Assembly (NCBI RefSeq): GCF_010435915.1
Contig: NZ_JAAFZH010000016.1
Span: forward strand, 62,001-126,000
Origin: Spirosoma terrae
Lineage (GTDB): Bacteria > Bacteroidota > Bacteroidia > Cytophagales > Spirosomataceae
Length of the DNA: 64,000 nt
Direction: 5' to 3'
Shown: positions 10,648-19,903 of the stretch, one piece after another
How the letters are laid out: each line of letters begins with the position of its first letter
How positions within the stretch are numbered: position 1 is the first letter of the stretch
Notes under the pieces: model-generated
The model's database searches: none
The model's input: the letters and a program-made list of their open reading frames with translations, nothing else
What the model was told of the DNA's origin: nothing
Position numbers and translations under genes: made by a program

Positions 10648-12660
10648 ATGCTCGATTCGCTGCTCACTCCTTCTATTTCGGCTGCTACCAACTTTCCGGT
10701 GCTGTATACTCCTTCGTTAACGCAATATGTTCGGCGTAAAACCATTACGGTCAACATAGGCGACGTACCATTAGGCTCTGAATACCCGATTCGGGTTCAG
10801 TCGATGACAACCGTCGACACAATGGACACGCAGGGTTCGATTGAGCAAAGTATTCGAATGATCGAAGCCGGTTGCGAATACATACGTATCACCGCTCCCA
10901 GTGTCAAGGAAGCCCAGAACCTGGAAAATATTCGGAAGGGTCTGCGAGCGCAGGGTTATACAACACCTTTGGTAGCCGATATTCATTTTACACCCAACGC
11001 AGCCGAATTGGCAGCACGGATCGTTGAGAAAGTTCGGATCAATCCGGGCAACTACGCCGACCGCAAGCGTTTTGAGTTCATCGATTACACCGACGCAGCT
11101 TATGCTGCTGAGCTTCATCGGATTCGCGCCAAGTTTTTACCACTGGTCCGTATTTGCAAAGAATATGGTACCGCTATGCGCATCGGTACGAATCACGGCT
11201 CCCTCTCTGACCGTATCCTGAGCCGTTATGGCGATACACCCGCCGGCATGGTCGAGTCAGCGCTGGAGTTTCTGCGTATTTGCGAAGCCGAGGACTATTA
11301 TAATATCGTTCTGTCGATGAAGTCGAGCAACCCGCAGGTAATGGTACAGGCGTATCGTTTGCTCGTGCAGCGATTGGACGAAGAAGGACTAAAGCCTTAT
11401 CCGCTACACTTAGGCGTAACAGAAGCCGGAGAAGCTGAAGACGGACGTATTAAATCAGCTTTAGGTATTGGTACGTTGCTGGAAGATGGTATTGGCGATA
11501 CGGTACGCGTATCACTCACCGAAGAACCGGAACGAGAAGCTCCCGTTGCGCAGGCTCTTATTGACCGCTATACGAATCGAGCCGCTATAAGCAGACCAAT
11601 TCCTCCTGTCACTACGTATCCGATCGATCCATTCCAGTATACTCGGCGGAGTACACACGAAGTCGCCAATATTGGCGGACAGAATGTGCCACGCGTCATT
11701 GCCGATTATAGTCAGACACCGGTTACCGAGCACGACGTACTGCAACCAGTCGGTCATTTCTATCTGCCTGTTCCCGACAAATGGCGGATGAATGACCTGG
11801 GGGCCGATTACATCTATACCGGTTCCCATCCAGCGCAGTTTATGCTGCCTAACGGCCTAAAGGAAATTCAGGATTTTGCTGTCTGGCAAACCGCTGCGGA
11901 TAAAATCAATACATTCCCGCTATTGACAGCAGCCGAATACTTGACTGCCGTCTCAACGTCGATTAAAATTCACGGTCGATTAAATATTGTTAACGTAACA
12001 CTGCCCGACTTATCGGAGGAGCTACTTACATGCCTACGTTCCGACAAGACAGTCGTTCTATTGATTAGCACCGACAATGCGCATGCTATGCCAGAACTAC
12101 GTCGGTTAGTGGTCGAACTTATCAATCAAGGTCTTTCAACGCCTGTCGTTATCAAGCGAGGCTATGAAGCTGTTCCCGAAGAAGACGTACCACTTTTCGC
12201 GGCCACCGACGCAGGTGGTTTATTAATTGATGGCCTGGGCGATGGTATCATGCTATCGTCAACCAATGGTTCAGCCGATGATCTGAAACGGCTTAACAAT
12301 CTGTCGTTTGGCATTCTGCAGGCGGCTCGTACCCGTATCACCAAAACCGAATATATATCCTGCCCCTCCTGCGGCCGTACGCTGTTCGATCTACAGGAAA
12401 CAACTGCGCTCATCCGTCAACGTACCGACCATCTTAAAGGTGTAAAAATTGGGATTATGGGCTGCATCGTAAATGGCCCCGGCGAAATGGCGGATGCCGA
12501 TTACGGTTACGTAGGTATTGGCCGGGATAAAATTGCGCTGTATCGGGGTCAGCAGGTTATCAAAAAATCGGTTCCGGCCGAACGGGCTGTCGATGAATTA
12601 ATTGAGCTGATCCGGGAAGATGATCGGTGGATAGAACCCGAAAAAGTTGATGTATTCTGA
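10648..12660 (+). CDS. ispG: 4-hydroxy-3-methylbut-2-enyl diphosphate synthase, long form
   Basis: Penultimate enzyme of the MEP isoprenoid pathway, converting MEcPP to HMBPP with a [4Fe-4S] cluster. 670 residues from the ATG at 10648, the long three-domain form (TIM barrel, insert domain, iron-sulphur domain) known from Bacteroidota, Chlamydiae and plants. The N-terminal barrel shows IRVQSMTT and ADIHFTP. The cluster ligands are C572, C575, C606 and E613 (CPSCGRT; GCIVNGPGE). The frame opens at 10564, but a -7 promoter box inside that extension and the family's usual length favour 10648. Confidence 0.95.
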   Translation: MLDSLLTPSISAATNFPVLYTPSLTQYVRRKTITVNIGDVPLGSEYPIRVQSMTTVDTMDTQGSIEQSIRMIEAGCEYIRITAPSVKEAQNLENIRKGLRAQGYTTPLVADIHFTPNAAELAARIVEKVRINPGNYADRKRFEFIDYTDAAYAAELHRIRAKFLPLVRICKEYGTAMRIGTNHGSLSDRILSRYGDTPAGMVESALEFLRICEAEDYYNIVLSMKSSNPQVMVQAYRLLVQRLDEEGLKPYPLHLGVTEAGEAEDGRIKSALGIGTLLEDGIGDTVRVSLTEEPEREAPVAQALIDRYTNRAAISRPIPPVTTYPIDPFQYTRRSTHEVANIGGQNVPRVIADYSQTPVTEHDVLQPVGHFYLPVPDKWRMNDLGADYIYTGSHPAQFMLPNGLKEIQDFAVWQTAADKINTFPLLTAAEYLTAVSTSIKIHGRLNIVNVTLPDLSEELLTCLRSDKTVVLLISTDNAHAMPELRRLVVELINQGLSTPVVIKRGYEAVPEEDVPLFAATDAGGLLIDGLGDGIMLSSTNGSADDLKRLNNLSFGILQAARTRITKTEYISCPSCGRTLFDLQETTALIRQRTDHLKGVKIGIMGCIVNGPGEMADADYGYVGIGRDKIALYRGQQVIKKSVPAERAVDELIELIREDDRWIEPEKVDVF

Positions 12661-12748
12661 CTTAATAGGCGATAATTTTTGTTAGCTAAATAAGGGCAGT
12701 CCTTCTATCGTTTTGTAGACTGTTACGTATCACTGCCCATCTCTTGCT

Positions 12749-12937
12749 ATGAATCGTATTCTGGATTATTTTAAAATAGGGCCGGTTTTCGCGTATTTCA
12801 TTCGCGTATTCCGCAAGCCAGATCCTAATCGGCCGACCAGTGTAAACCTACGGATGATGCATGGTATCAATCGCATTTCGATCATCATGTTTCTGTTCGC
12901 CGTGATTGTTTATACTATCCGCCATTGTACCCGATGA
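12749..12937 (+). CDS. Small single-pass membrane protein
   Basis: 62 residues: a basic N-terminal half (KPDPNRPTSVNLRMMHGINR) and one membrane helix (about 43-59). It recalls a set of about 60-residue single-pass proteins common in Cytophagales, possibly DUF6728; I am not sure of the name. Its stop overlaps the ATG of the next gene in an ATGA tetranucleotide, so the two are probably translationally coupled. Confidence 0.65.
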   Translation: MNRILDYFKIGPVFAYFIRVFRKPDPNRPTSVNLRMMHGINRISIIMFLFAVIVYTIRHCTR

Positions 12938-13311
12938 ATACCGAAATCCTCCGCGAGTACTGTATAGCAAAGGATGGCGCTACCGAGTCTTTCCCATTTG
13001 GCGAGGAAACGTTAGTGTTTAAAGTCGGTGGTAAAATTTTCGCCTTGCTCGATATTGAAAGCCGTCCAACCACGATCAATCTGAAATGTGATCCGGAACG
13101 GGCGGTTCTTCTGCGTGAAGAATTTTCGGTAGTAAAGCCAGGCTACCATATGAACAAAAAGCACTGGAATACCATAACCGTAAATAGCAGTATACGTAGC
13201 AGCGATTTGCAGGAATGGATCGACCATTCGTATGATCTGGTGCGAAAAAGTTTACCGAAAGCAGTTCGGGATCAGTTAACACAAACCGCTGATCGATCAA
13301 AAGAGGAGTAA
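12934..13311 (+). CDS. MmcQ/YjbR-family protein
   Basis: 125 residues with the MmcQ/YjbR signatures: TESFPFGEETLVFKVGGKIFA near the N-terminus (shared pattern FPFGEE..VFKVGGKIFAL), a central PGYHMNKKHWNT block and a C-terminal SYDLVRKSLPK helix. The fold is a CyaY-like double-wing DNA-binding domain; the cellular function is unknown. The start at 12934 is chosen because it forms an ATGA overlap with the preceding small gene and matches the family's N-terminus. Confidence 0.85.
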   Translation: MNTEILREYCIAKDGATESFPFGEETLVFKVGGKIFALLDIESRPTTINLKCDPERAVLLREEFSVVKPGYHMNKKHWNTITVNSSIRSSDLQEWIDHSYDLVRKSLPKAVRDQLTQTADRSKEE

Positions 13312-13350
13312 AATTTGTAAATTCGCTGCGTTTGAAAACCAGGCAGGATT

Positions 13351-13905
13351 ATGGAAGTTGCGCTGTTAGGTCTACTTTTTATCGCTTATATTACTATTCG
13401 ATATTACGTGATAGACCATGATACACCGGCCGACAAAGACCGAAAACGTTTTCGGAAGGGTATCGAATTAGTTAGAACTAAAAATATTCAGGATGCGCAT
13501 CGTTACTTCGACGACGTAGTGCGTCAGTATCCCCGGTCAGCCATTGGCTACGCCTACCGGGGTAAATGCCAGCTTTTTCAGCAAAACTATTATTCGGCTA
13601 TTTACGATCTTACTCAAGCCATCAATCGCGATAACACACTGGCAGACTGTTATCTGGATAGAGGTATTGCCTACTACAGCACCGACCAATTTAATGATGC
13701 TTTTCGCGAATTTGATAAAGCCGTATGGCATTTCCGCGACGAAAAGCCCGATGCCTACCGCTGGCGGGCACTAGCTCGTATTAAAGTTAGGCAAATAGCT
13801 CAGGCAGAAAATGATTTACGTCGGGCTGTTGCGCTGGGCGACGAAAACTCGTTTCATTTGCTGCTCCAGCCTCCATTCACCCAGCCCATTTATCAGCGGA
13901 AATAG
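13351..13905 (+). CDS. Membrane-anchored TPR protein
   Basis: 184 residues. An N-terminal hydrophobic helix (about 3-22) anchors a run of three to four tetratricopeptide repeats (for example the segments around FDDVVRQYPRSAIGYAYRG and AINRDNTLADCYLDRGIAYY). It probably works as a protein-interaction scaffold at the inner membrane. It follows the MmcQ-like gene by 39 nt and may be in the same transcript. No specific partner can be named. Confidence 0.75.
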   Translation: MEVALLGLLFIAYITIRYYVIDHDTPADKDRKRFRKGIELVRTKNIQDAHRYFDDVVRQYPRSAIGYAYRGKCQLFQQNYYSAIYDLTQAINRDNTLADCYLDRGIAYYSTDQFNDAFREFDKAVWHFRDEKPDAYRWRALARIKVRQIAQAENDLRRAVALGDENSFHLLLQPPFTQPIYQRK

Positions 13906-13987
13906 CTCAACTCGCTGGCATCAAATTGAATCAATTCAAGCTGATAAATAGTGGCAGCTTCCTGTTACTTATCACTATAAAGCCCTC

Positions 13988-16393
13988 TTAATTCTGAGCC
14001 GGGGCTTCCATGTTGAACATATTTGTCCGTTCTTCTTTCTTACGCAAACCGAAGTTATACCGTAGCGTCAACCCAAATCGGCGCGTGTCATTGCGACGGA
14101 GCCCGTCGGCCGAAACACTACCCTGCTGTAGCGTAAACTGATAGTAGTTGGTGAAAAAGATGTCGTTTGCCGTAAGCGTCACCATCAGTTTATCCTTCAT
14201 AAACTTCCGGTTCAGGCTCATGTTGAGCCCGCCAAAATTGCTTAGCTCATAGAACTGAAGCTGGCCACGCGTCCGGATGAATCCGTTGAGCGTAAACGTC
14301 GAACGGGTATCGATTTTCAGCGAGTGGTAGGTGAAGAAAGACCAGCTTCCCCGCTTAAAGTTTAGGGGCTTATTCTCGTATATTCCCGAGTATTCATTGT
14401 AGTTATACTGCGCTCCCACTACGAAGAAATAGCGTTTAATTGGCGGAATACCCGCCAGCGCCCGGAAATACGTTTCTTTATTGACGCCTAGATTGTCATA
14501 CGTACGGTAGGCAATACTTGGCCGGGCCGGGTCCTGATAGACTACGTTCGTAAAAATATCGCGGGTATTATTCTGACCAATCGCAAACAAAGGCCGGTCT
14601 TCTACGCTAATATTGACTTCATAATTTTCCGTAAACTGAGGACGTAAGGCCGGATTACCCCGGTCAAATAAGTATTGATCGACGTAACGAGCCGCCGGAT
14701 TCAGGTAATCGTAAGCCGGGCGCGTTATGGACCGACGATAGACCAGATAACTCCGCAATTCGTATCCGGCAACCTTGGCCACCCGACGACTCAGGTACAC
14801 ATACGGAAAAAGGTCTGTACGATTGATTTTGAACGTAGTATCGACAGGCACACGCTGATGGCCGTCCATATTCGTGTTTTCAAATCGAACCCCTCCTTTC
14901 AGCAGAAATGCACCAAACGACTTGGAGATCTGGGCATAAGCCGCATTAATGTTTTCCCGATAATCAAACGCGTTGGTTCGTCCGGCATCCGGCACGCGCT
15001 GATTCGACCGCCAGGTAAAGTAATCCTGTCGACTATTGAATTGCTGCCAGGTGACTTTCGTCCCTGTTTCGAGCGTAATACTTTTTGTCAGCTTATATTT
15101 TAGATCAACCTGAACAGCCAGCAAGTTTCGTTGTGAATCAAAATCGCCGTCGCCGGAGGTTCGGGGTGATTCAGGCCGCAGATATTGTGTCGAAAAATCC
15201 TGGCTCCCCCGGTTACCCATAAAATTATATGATACGTCGGTTATCAACTCCGAGCCCAACGTATCAATCTTATATTTAGCCGTTACGCCCTGCGTAACCG
15301 ATAGCAGCCGGTTACTTCCATCAATCTGATTTAGGTTGTCGGAAAGCAAACGATCCGTACTGATCTGGCTAATCTGATTCATGTTGCTGGCCGATGAATT
15401 CGATTCATTCCATGAAAAACGTCCATCAACGTTCAAATCCCACTTTTTAGACACTTCGAAACCAACTCCGTAACCTGTATAAAAAATCTGGGCTGGATAC
15501 GTAGTGTAGGCATTTTGTCGCAGAATCGAATCAGTCGAAAAAGCCCGGTTCGTCTGGATTTGCTCGTATGTATTTCGACGCGTGTAATTCAGGTTCAGAT
15601 AGGATGACCGACGGCCCTGGTTGTAGTTTAGGTTAAGCCCTACAAACTGATTGCCAAATCGCCCCTGATTGAATCCGGCATTCGCCGACCCTGTCATGCC
15701 AATGTTGACACCTTTTTTCAGGATTACATTCACAATACCGCCACTGCTACTGGCATCGTAACGCGCCGAAGGCGTACGTAACACTTCCATGCGGGCAATG
15801 CTATTCGGAGGCAGACTTTTTAGCAATGAAGCAATATCGGCTGCGCTCATCTTTTGCTCCCGTCCGTTGATATAAATGGTAGCCGGTGTCGTGCTACTCA
15901 GATACACATTGCCATCCGGGTCCAGGAAAAGACCAGGTGTTTTTTCCAGCAATTCGTAGGCACTGGTACTGGTAGCCGCAATCGGTTCCGGGTCAACAAT
16001 GGTTTTATCATCTTCCTGCCTGACAAGAGGTTTCGCAGCCGTTACGGATACCCCCTGAAGCTGAACATTATCCGATTGCATAATCAGCGTTAGCTGATCA
16101 GCAGCATTCAGCAATTCGTGCAGAAGTGGCTTGTACCCTATCGACGTAACCAGCAATCGGTAAGACCGCCCCGCCGTTACGCGAAAAGATGCCTTTCCGG
16201 CAGTATCGCTAATAGCGTATAACTTACGGGTGGTGTCAGCCCGATCTGTGAGCCGCAACGTAGCGCCGATAACTGGCTGCTGATTGGCTTCCCGGACATT
16301 AATTAAAATCGTACCAGACTGGGCAAAAAGCAAAGATGATGACAGGCTGATTGCTAGTAAACAGCCATACAACAGTCGTAGTGCTTTGTTCAT
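13988..16393 (-). CDS. TonB-dependent-receptor-like outer-membrane beta-barrel protein
   Basis: 801 residues. A signal peptide (to about FAQ, residue 25) is followed by a carboxypeptidase-regulatory-like domain (about 29-110), a plug region (VTAAKPLVRQEDD to the SSGGIVNVILKKG end, about 117-231) and a large beta-barrel ending in LTLRYNFGLRKKEER. The plug motifs YINGREQKMSAADI and RMEVLRTPSARYDASSSGG are typical of the Bacteroidota outer-membrane beta-barrel family related to SusC receptors. The substrate is unknown and there is no SusD partner next to it. It ends convergently with the TPR gene at 13905. Confidence 0.85.
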   Translation of the reverse strand: MNKALRLLYGCLLAISLSSSLLFAQSGTILINVREANQQPVIGATLRLTDRADTTRKLYAISDTAGKASFRVTAGRSYRLLVTSIGYKPLLHELLNAADQLTLIMQSDNVQLQGVSVTAAKPLVRQEDDKTIVDPEPIAATSTSAYELLEKTPGLFLDPDGNVYLSSTTPATIYINGREQKMSAADIASLLKSLPPNSIARMEVLRTPSARYDASSSGGIVNVILKKGVNIGMTGSANAGFNQGRFGNQFVGLNLNYNQGRRSSYLNLNYTRRNTYEQIQTNRAFSTDSILRQNAYTTYPAQIFYTGYGVGFEVSKKWDLNVDGRFSWNESNSSASNMNQISQISTDRLLSDNLNQIDGSNRLLSVTQGVTAKYKIDTLGSELITDVSYNFMGNRGSQDFSTQYLRPESPRTSGDGDFDSQRNLLAVQVDLKYKLTKSITLETGTKVTWQQFNSRQDYFTWRSNQRVPDAGRTNAFDYRENINAAYAQISKSFGAFLLKGGVRFENTNMDGHQRVPVDTTFKINRTDLFPYVYLSRRVAKVAGYELRSYLVYRRSITRPAYDYLNPAARYVDQYLFDRGNPALRPQFTENYEVNISVEDRPLFAIGQNNTRDIFTNVVYQDPARPSIAYRTYDNLGVNKETYFRALAGIPPIKRYFFVVGAQYNYNEYSGIYENKPLNFKRGSWSFFTYHSLKIDTRSTFTLNGFIRTRGQLQFYELSNFGGLNMSLNRKFMKDKLMVTLTANDIFFTNYYQFTLQQGSVSADGLRRNDTRRFGLTLRYNFGLRKKEERTNMFNMEAPAQN

Positions 16394-16470
16394 GAAGTGA
16401 GTTTATGATAAGCAGGATAGAATACTATTTAAAGCATTCTTGACGAATTTCACGGAAAGCGATCGCGCCA

Positions 16471-16507
16471 TAAAAAAAGCGTGCTCATGGATCAATATGA
16501 GCACGCT
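16471..16507 (-). terminator. Terminator of the thioredoxin-TPR gene
   Basis: An 11-bp perfect stem (16478-16488 with 16497-16507) is followed on the minus strand by a run of seven T, just past the stop at 16525. Confidence 0.8.
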
Positions 16508-16524
16508 ATACAGGAAGTTTGTTT

Positions 16525-17712
16525 TTATTTCAACTTACCCATCTGCTCAACGTTCCGGCGTGTATCCAGATGGCTGGCCTGAGCAAGCTCCATTGATTTT
16601 TGAGCTGCCTTTTGGGCATCGGCGTTCTTTCCACTCCGGCGATACGCTTCTGCCATCTCATAATACAGGTCCGCCTGCTCTTTAGGAGCAGCTTTAGCCG
16701 CTAAGCCTTTATTAACCCATTTCACAATGGTTGGCACATCGCTGGCATCAGGACTTGCCCGATTAAACAAACGCGATATGTAGATATACTCAGGCACCGA
16801 CAGCTGATTCGAGTTTACCTGACTATCCATCCGCTCAACCGCTTTGTTTGTTTGCTTTGCCCGAAAATACGCATTCACTTCCGGCAACAAGGTGCGATTA
16901 GCCGCTATCTTGGGATCAATGCCAATCTTGACCAGATCCTGACGAATCTGCAAAATCTTGGCTACCGGAAACTGCGCTCCCCGGCCACTGTATAACGACG
17001 ACATAAGAATATTCTCGGCGACCTGCTGCGTTTCCTGAGCACCGTACGCTTTCCGATACGTATCAAGATGGCCCAGCATATACTGGAACATTGGATTCTC
17101 AAAATCCAGCACGAGCTTTTGCAAAGCCAGCCAGTTGGTCTGATTCGCAAAGGTGGCCGGCGATTGTTGTTTGGCATACTCGTTCATGGCCGCCATATTG
17201 GCTACGGTGTCTCTGGTAACCCGTCCTAACATCGCATAATCAATCAAAAAAGCGGCCGAACGTTCGCCCTGCTGATAGCGCGATTTCATATTCTGACTAC
17301 GGGCCTGGGGACTCAAGGCATTGGTTCCGTGCCGAATCACTTCGTCAGTCGTATTATTGCTCATGGCAAAATGAGTCAGATTCTGCTGAGGGTCAAAATA
17401 AAGAAACAACGGCAGTGAGGGCACAAACAAACGATTTTTGTCCAGGAAAGCCCGTGTCGATGGTTGACCGACATCAAGCTTTGTACTGAGAAATTTGCTA
17501 TTATAAAACTTACCTACGCGAGCATCAGCCAACGTCGGAATAAAGCTTTGACAAACGTGACACGTAGGCGAAAATATCTCAACGAAAACCGGTTTTCCCG
17601 TCCGTCGTGCCTCCTGAAATACTTTTTCTACCGAGATTTCTTTAAACTGAACACCTGCTTTTTGGGCAACAGCAATATGGGCAACAAACAGTAGCAGAAG
17701 AATCTTTCTCAT
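16525..17712 (-). CDS. Exported thioredoxin-fold protein with helical repeat tail
   Basis: 395 residues with a signal peptide ending at VAQ (residue 17). The N-terminal domain is thioredoxin-like: FVEIFSPTCHVCQ gives a CHVC redox site (C51, C54) and VPSLPLF supplies the cis-proline. The rest (about 150-395) is alpha-helical and ends in TPR-like units (ADLYYEMAEAYRRSGKNADA). It probably acts as a periplasmic disulfide reductase or oxidase coupled to a binding scaffold. CHVC differs from the usual CGPC, so its redox potential may differ. Confidence 0.75.
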   Translation of the reverse strand: MRKILLLLFVAHIAVAQKAGVQFKEISVEKVFQEARRTGKPVFVEIFSPTCHVCQSFIPTLADARVGKFYNSKFLSTKLDVGQPSTRAFLDKNRLFVPSLPLFLYFDPQQNLTHFAMSNNTTDEVIRHGTNALSPQARSQNMKSRYQQGERSAAFLIDYAMLGRVTRDTVANMAAMNEYAKQQSPATFANQTNWLALQKLVLDFENPMFQYMLGHLDTYRKAYGAQETQQVAENILMSSLYSGRGAQFPVAKILQIRQDLVKIGIDPKIAANRTLLPEVNAYFRAKQTNKAVERMDSQVNSNQLSVPEYIYISRLFNRASPDASDVPTIVKWVNKGLAAKAAPKEQADLYYEMAEAYRRSGKNADAQKAAQKSMELAQASHLDTRRNVEQMGKLK

Positions 17713-17778
17713 ATAAAAACAATCGTGGCTTAGACAGCTCTTAGCAAATAAACGACCAACTGTAGAGCTTCGGTGTTG

Positions 17779-18129
17779 TTACTGTTGCTTTTGTTGCTCT
17801 TTAATTTCCTCATCGAGCCGTTTGCTCAAGACCCGGCAGGTATTTTCAATATCATTAGCCATGCGCTTATCGCCAGTTGCGTTTATCGCCGTATCGGCAA
17901 TTCCGCTCATGATTTCAATCAGGAAGCGCTTCATATCGATTACTTCCATCTCCTTCGTCCAAAGATCAATTTTGAGGGTGCTATTATGGTACTGATCCCA
18001 AAGCGCAATAGCAATCGCACGGGTATCACTCAGGCCCTCGTTGGGGTTGTCGGTTGCGTCCCAGTAAATTTTTTCGGGAATATTCTGATTATCTAACTCG
18101 ACTGTAAAATGAATGTCTGATTTTTTCAT
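17779..18129 (-). CDS. gldC: Gliding motility protein GldC
   Basis: 116 residues matching GldC closely: an N-terminal MKKSDIHFTVELD, a central IYWDATDNPNEGLSDTRAI and a DLWTKEMEVIDMKRF block. GldC is a cytoplasmic or peripheral protein required for efficient gliding in Flavobacterium. The frame extends upstream to 18168, but the ATG at 18129 matches the family N-terminus and sits 5 nt after an exact -7 promoter box, so the mRNA may be leaderless. Other gld or spr genes are not in the window. Confidence 0.9.
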   Translation of the reverse strand: MKKSDIHFTVELDNQNIPEKIYWDATDNPNEGLSDTRAIAIALWDQYHNSTLKIDLWTKEMEVIDMKRFLIEIMSGIADTAINATGDKRMANDIENTCRVLSKRLDEEIKEQQKQQ

Positions 18130-18134
18130 GGGTA

Positions 18135-18142
18135 CAAATTTA
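18135..18142 (-). promoter_or_regulatory. -7 box of gldC, immediately before the ATG
   Basis: Minus-strand TAAATTTG fits TAnnTTTG and ends 5 nt before the gldC ATG, so the predicted transcription start coincides with the start codon. The nearest TTG is 23 nt upstream, longer than usual. Confidence 0.5.
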
Positions 18143-18146
18143 CATA

Positions 18147-18166
18147 GTGCGGGTGGAAACCCGCGC
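18147..18166. repeat. Short GC-rich palindrome upstream of gldC
   Basis: GTGCGGGT and ACCCGCGC form an 8-bp stem (one G-T pair) around GGAA. A related GGGGGTTTCC sequence follows at about 18187. It lies between the divergent gldC and ArsC-like genes. It could be an operator or a dispersed palindrome. Confidence 0.45.
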
Positions 18167-18238
18167 AATAAACATCAGTATATGCGGTGGGGGTTTCCGT
18201 TGGCCTTATTAATTTCGTAACTAATTCAATTCATACGC

Positions 18239-18586
18239 ATGTACACCCTATACGCCATCCCCAACTGCGATACGGTCAAAAAAGCCCGCACCTGGCTGGC
18301 AGAACACGATGTTACGTATCAATTTCATGACTATAAAAAACAAGGAGTTGATCGGCCAACTCTTGATCGTTGGTTAGCCCAAAAACCTTGGGACGAACTG
18401 GTAAACCGGGCTGGCACGACCTGGAAAAAGCTGCCTGATGCAGAAAAGCCAACCGATGCAGAAGGGGCCATTACGTTGATGATAGAAAAACCGTCAGTTA
18501 TTCGTCGGCCGCTGATTGAACAAAATGGTCAGATTGTAGCGTTGGGATTTAAAGCGGAACAATACACAGACACCTTTCAGAAGTAG
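18239..18586 (+). CDS. ArsC/Spx/YffB-family protein
   Basis: 115 residues of the arsenate-reductase-like thioredoxin fold. The N-terminal YAIPNCDTVKKA places the single active-site cysteine at C10. The C-terminal IRRPLIEQNGQIVALGFK carries the family's conserved RRP. With one N-terminal Cys in an NCDT setting it resembles YffB-type members more than true arsenate reductases or Spx (CxxC). No ars genes are nearby. It is followed 33 nt later by a truncated globin gene, probably in the same transcript. Confidence 0.85.
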   Translation: MYTLYAIPNCDTVKKARTWLAEHDVTYQFHDYKKQGVDRPTLDRWLAQKPWDELVNRAGTTWKKLPDAEKPTDAEGAITLMIEKPSVIRRPLIEQNGQIVALGFKAEQYTDTFQK

Positions 18587-18619
18587 TGAGTTGTTACGTT
18601 CGGTACTCCCTATTTTACC

Positions 18620-19021
18620 ATGACAAAGCCAACCTTAGACTCCCCTGAATCGGTACGGTTATTGGTGGATTCTTTTTACGAAAAAGTACAGGCAGACTCG
18701 TTTATCGGGCCCATTTTCACGGATGTTGCTCAGGTCGATTGGTCAAAGCACCTCCCCAAGATGTACGCATTTTGGGAAAGTATTATTTTAGGCAACAATG
18801 CCTATGATGGTCATCCGTTCCGCCCTCATTTAATTGTCAACCAAAAGCATACGATTACCGTTGAGCATTTTGAACGGTGGCTACGCTTATTTACAGCCAC
18901 TCTCTCCGAAGAATTTCAGGGCGAAACCGCTGAACAAGTGAGGCAAAGAGCCACTCAGATTGCTCTGGTGTGGGCCAATAAACTAGAGTATATCAACAAC
19001 GATTCGTATATGGGTTCTTAA
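18620..19021 (+). CDS. Group III truncated haemoglobin
   Basis: 133 residues with the group III globin pattern: VDSFYEKVQADSFIGPIF at the N-terminus, KMYAFWESIILG in the middle and HFERWLRLF near the heme pocket. The proximal histidine is probably H70 in PFRPH. Such globins are cytoplasmic and bind O2 or NO; a role in nitrosative or oxygen stress is usual but not shown here. The coupling with an ArsC-like gene may reflect a shared stress role. Confidence 0.85.
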   Translation: MTKPTLDSPESVRLLVDSFYEKVQADSFIGPIFTDVAQVDWSKHLPKMYAFWESIILGNNAYDGHPFRPHLIVNQKHTITVEHFERWLRLFTATLSEEFQGETAEQVRQRATQIALVWANKLEYINNDSYMGS

Positions 19022-19022
19022 C

Positions 19023-19061
19023 AAAATACCCCTGAAAGGCTTAGCTGTTCAGGGGTATTTT
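19023..19061. terminator. Bidirectional terminator between the globin and DUF4197 genes
   Basis: A perfect 14-bp stem (19023-19036 with 19048-19061) with an 11-nt loop and A/T tracts separates convergent genes. Confidence 0.85.
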
Positions 19062-19079
19062 TGTTAGAAATCAGCTCTC

Positions 19080-19838
19080 TTACTGCTTAGAAAAAACCCG
19101 TTTTAGCAGATCAGTAACCCGAGCCGCCGGATTTTCGCGAATTTTTTTCTCTTCCTGCGCGACCAAAATAAATAAGCCATCAACGGCCTTATTAGTCGCA
19201 TATTCGGTCAGATTTGGATTGGCTTTCTGAACGAATGGGATTTTATTATACGTATTAACCAGGTCGCTGTAGTACTTGGTAGCGTTATTTTTTTTCAACG
19301 TACTATCGATAATTGGCGTGAACTCTGTAACTAACTGCTGGCCGGACGTCCGACGCAGATATTGCGTAGCCGCATCGTTTGTGCCACCCAAAATTCCGAC
19401 AGCATCCTGAATACTCATCGACGTAATGGCCTTAACAAAAACCGGAGCTGCCTTTTTAGCTGCATCTTCAGCCGCCCGGTTGAGTGATAGTTCAAACTGA
19501 TCAACCTGTTTGCTAAAGCCAATCTGCCGGAGTTTGTTAGCTACATTCTGCGCTTCGGGTGGGAACGCGATCTTCAATAGAGGATTCTTGAAATACCCGT
19601 CTAATTTAGACGCCTGCGAAGCGCCATTTGTGACACCAATACGTAGCGCTTCTTTCAGTCCAGACGCAATATCGCTATTGGTTAAACCGCCTGCCGTTCC
19701 AGCCGATGGCTGCGTAACGGCATCAAGGATTTTACCGAAAATTCCGCTTGCCGGTTTCTGACGAGTGGAATCCTGACTGAAACCGGCTGTGCTTATTAGT
19801 ACAGCCAGCACCGTAGTGGTGAGAATACGTTTTTTCAT
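19080..19838 (-). CDS. DUF4197 exported protein
   Basis: 252 residues from the ATG at 19838, which begins a signal peptide (MKKRILTTTVLAVLISTAGFSQ); the frame itself extends to 19970 without a signal. The mature part has the DUF4197 features GLKEALRIGVTNG, ILGGTNDAATQYLRR and IPFVQKANPNLTEYATNKAVDGLF. Function unknown. It is likely periplasmic and helical. The extension to 19970 would overlap the cinA promoter and is rejected. Confidence 0.85.
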   Translation of the reverse strand: MKKRILTTTVLAVLISTAGFSQDSTRQKPASGIFGKILDAVTQPSAGTAGGLTNSDIASGLKEALRIGVTNGASQASKLDGYFKNPLLKIAFPPEAQNVANKLRQIGFSKQVDQFELSLNRAAEDAAKKAAPVFVKAITSMSIQDAVGILGGTNDAATQYLRRTSGQQLVTEFTPIIDSTLKKNNATKYYSDLVNTYNKIPFVQKANPNLTEYATNKAVDGLFILVAQEEKKIRENPAARVTDLLKRVFSKQ

Positions 19839-19895
19839 TCCTGATAAATTAGGTTGCAGTTCCATAACGGTCAACGGCCCTAAATCGTTTTTTTG

Positions 19896-19903
19896 TACTT
19901 TTG
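19896..19903 (+). promoter_or_regulatory. -7 box of the cinA promoter
   Basis: TACTTTTG is an exact TAnnTTTG match. Predicted transcription starts near 19908 and leaves a leader of about 70 nt before the cinA ATG at 19976. No clear -33 TTG was found. Confidence 0.5.
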
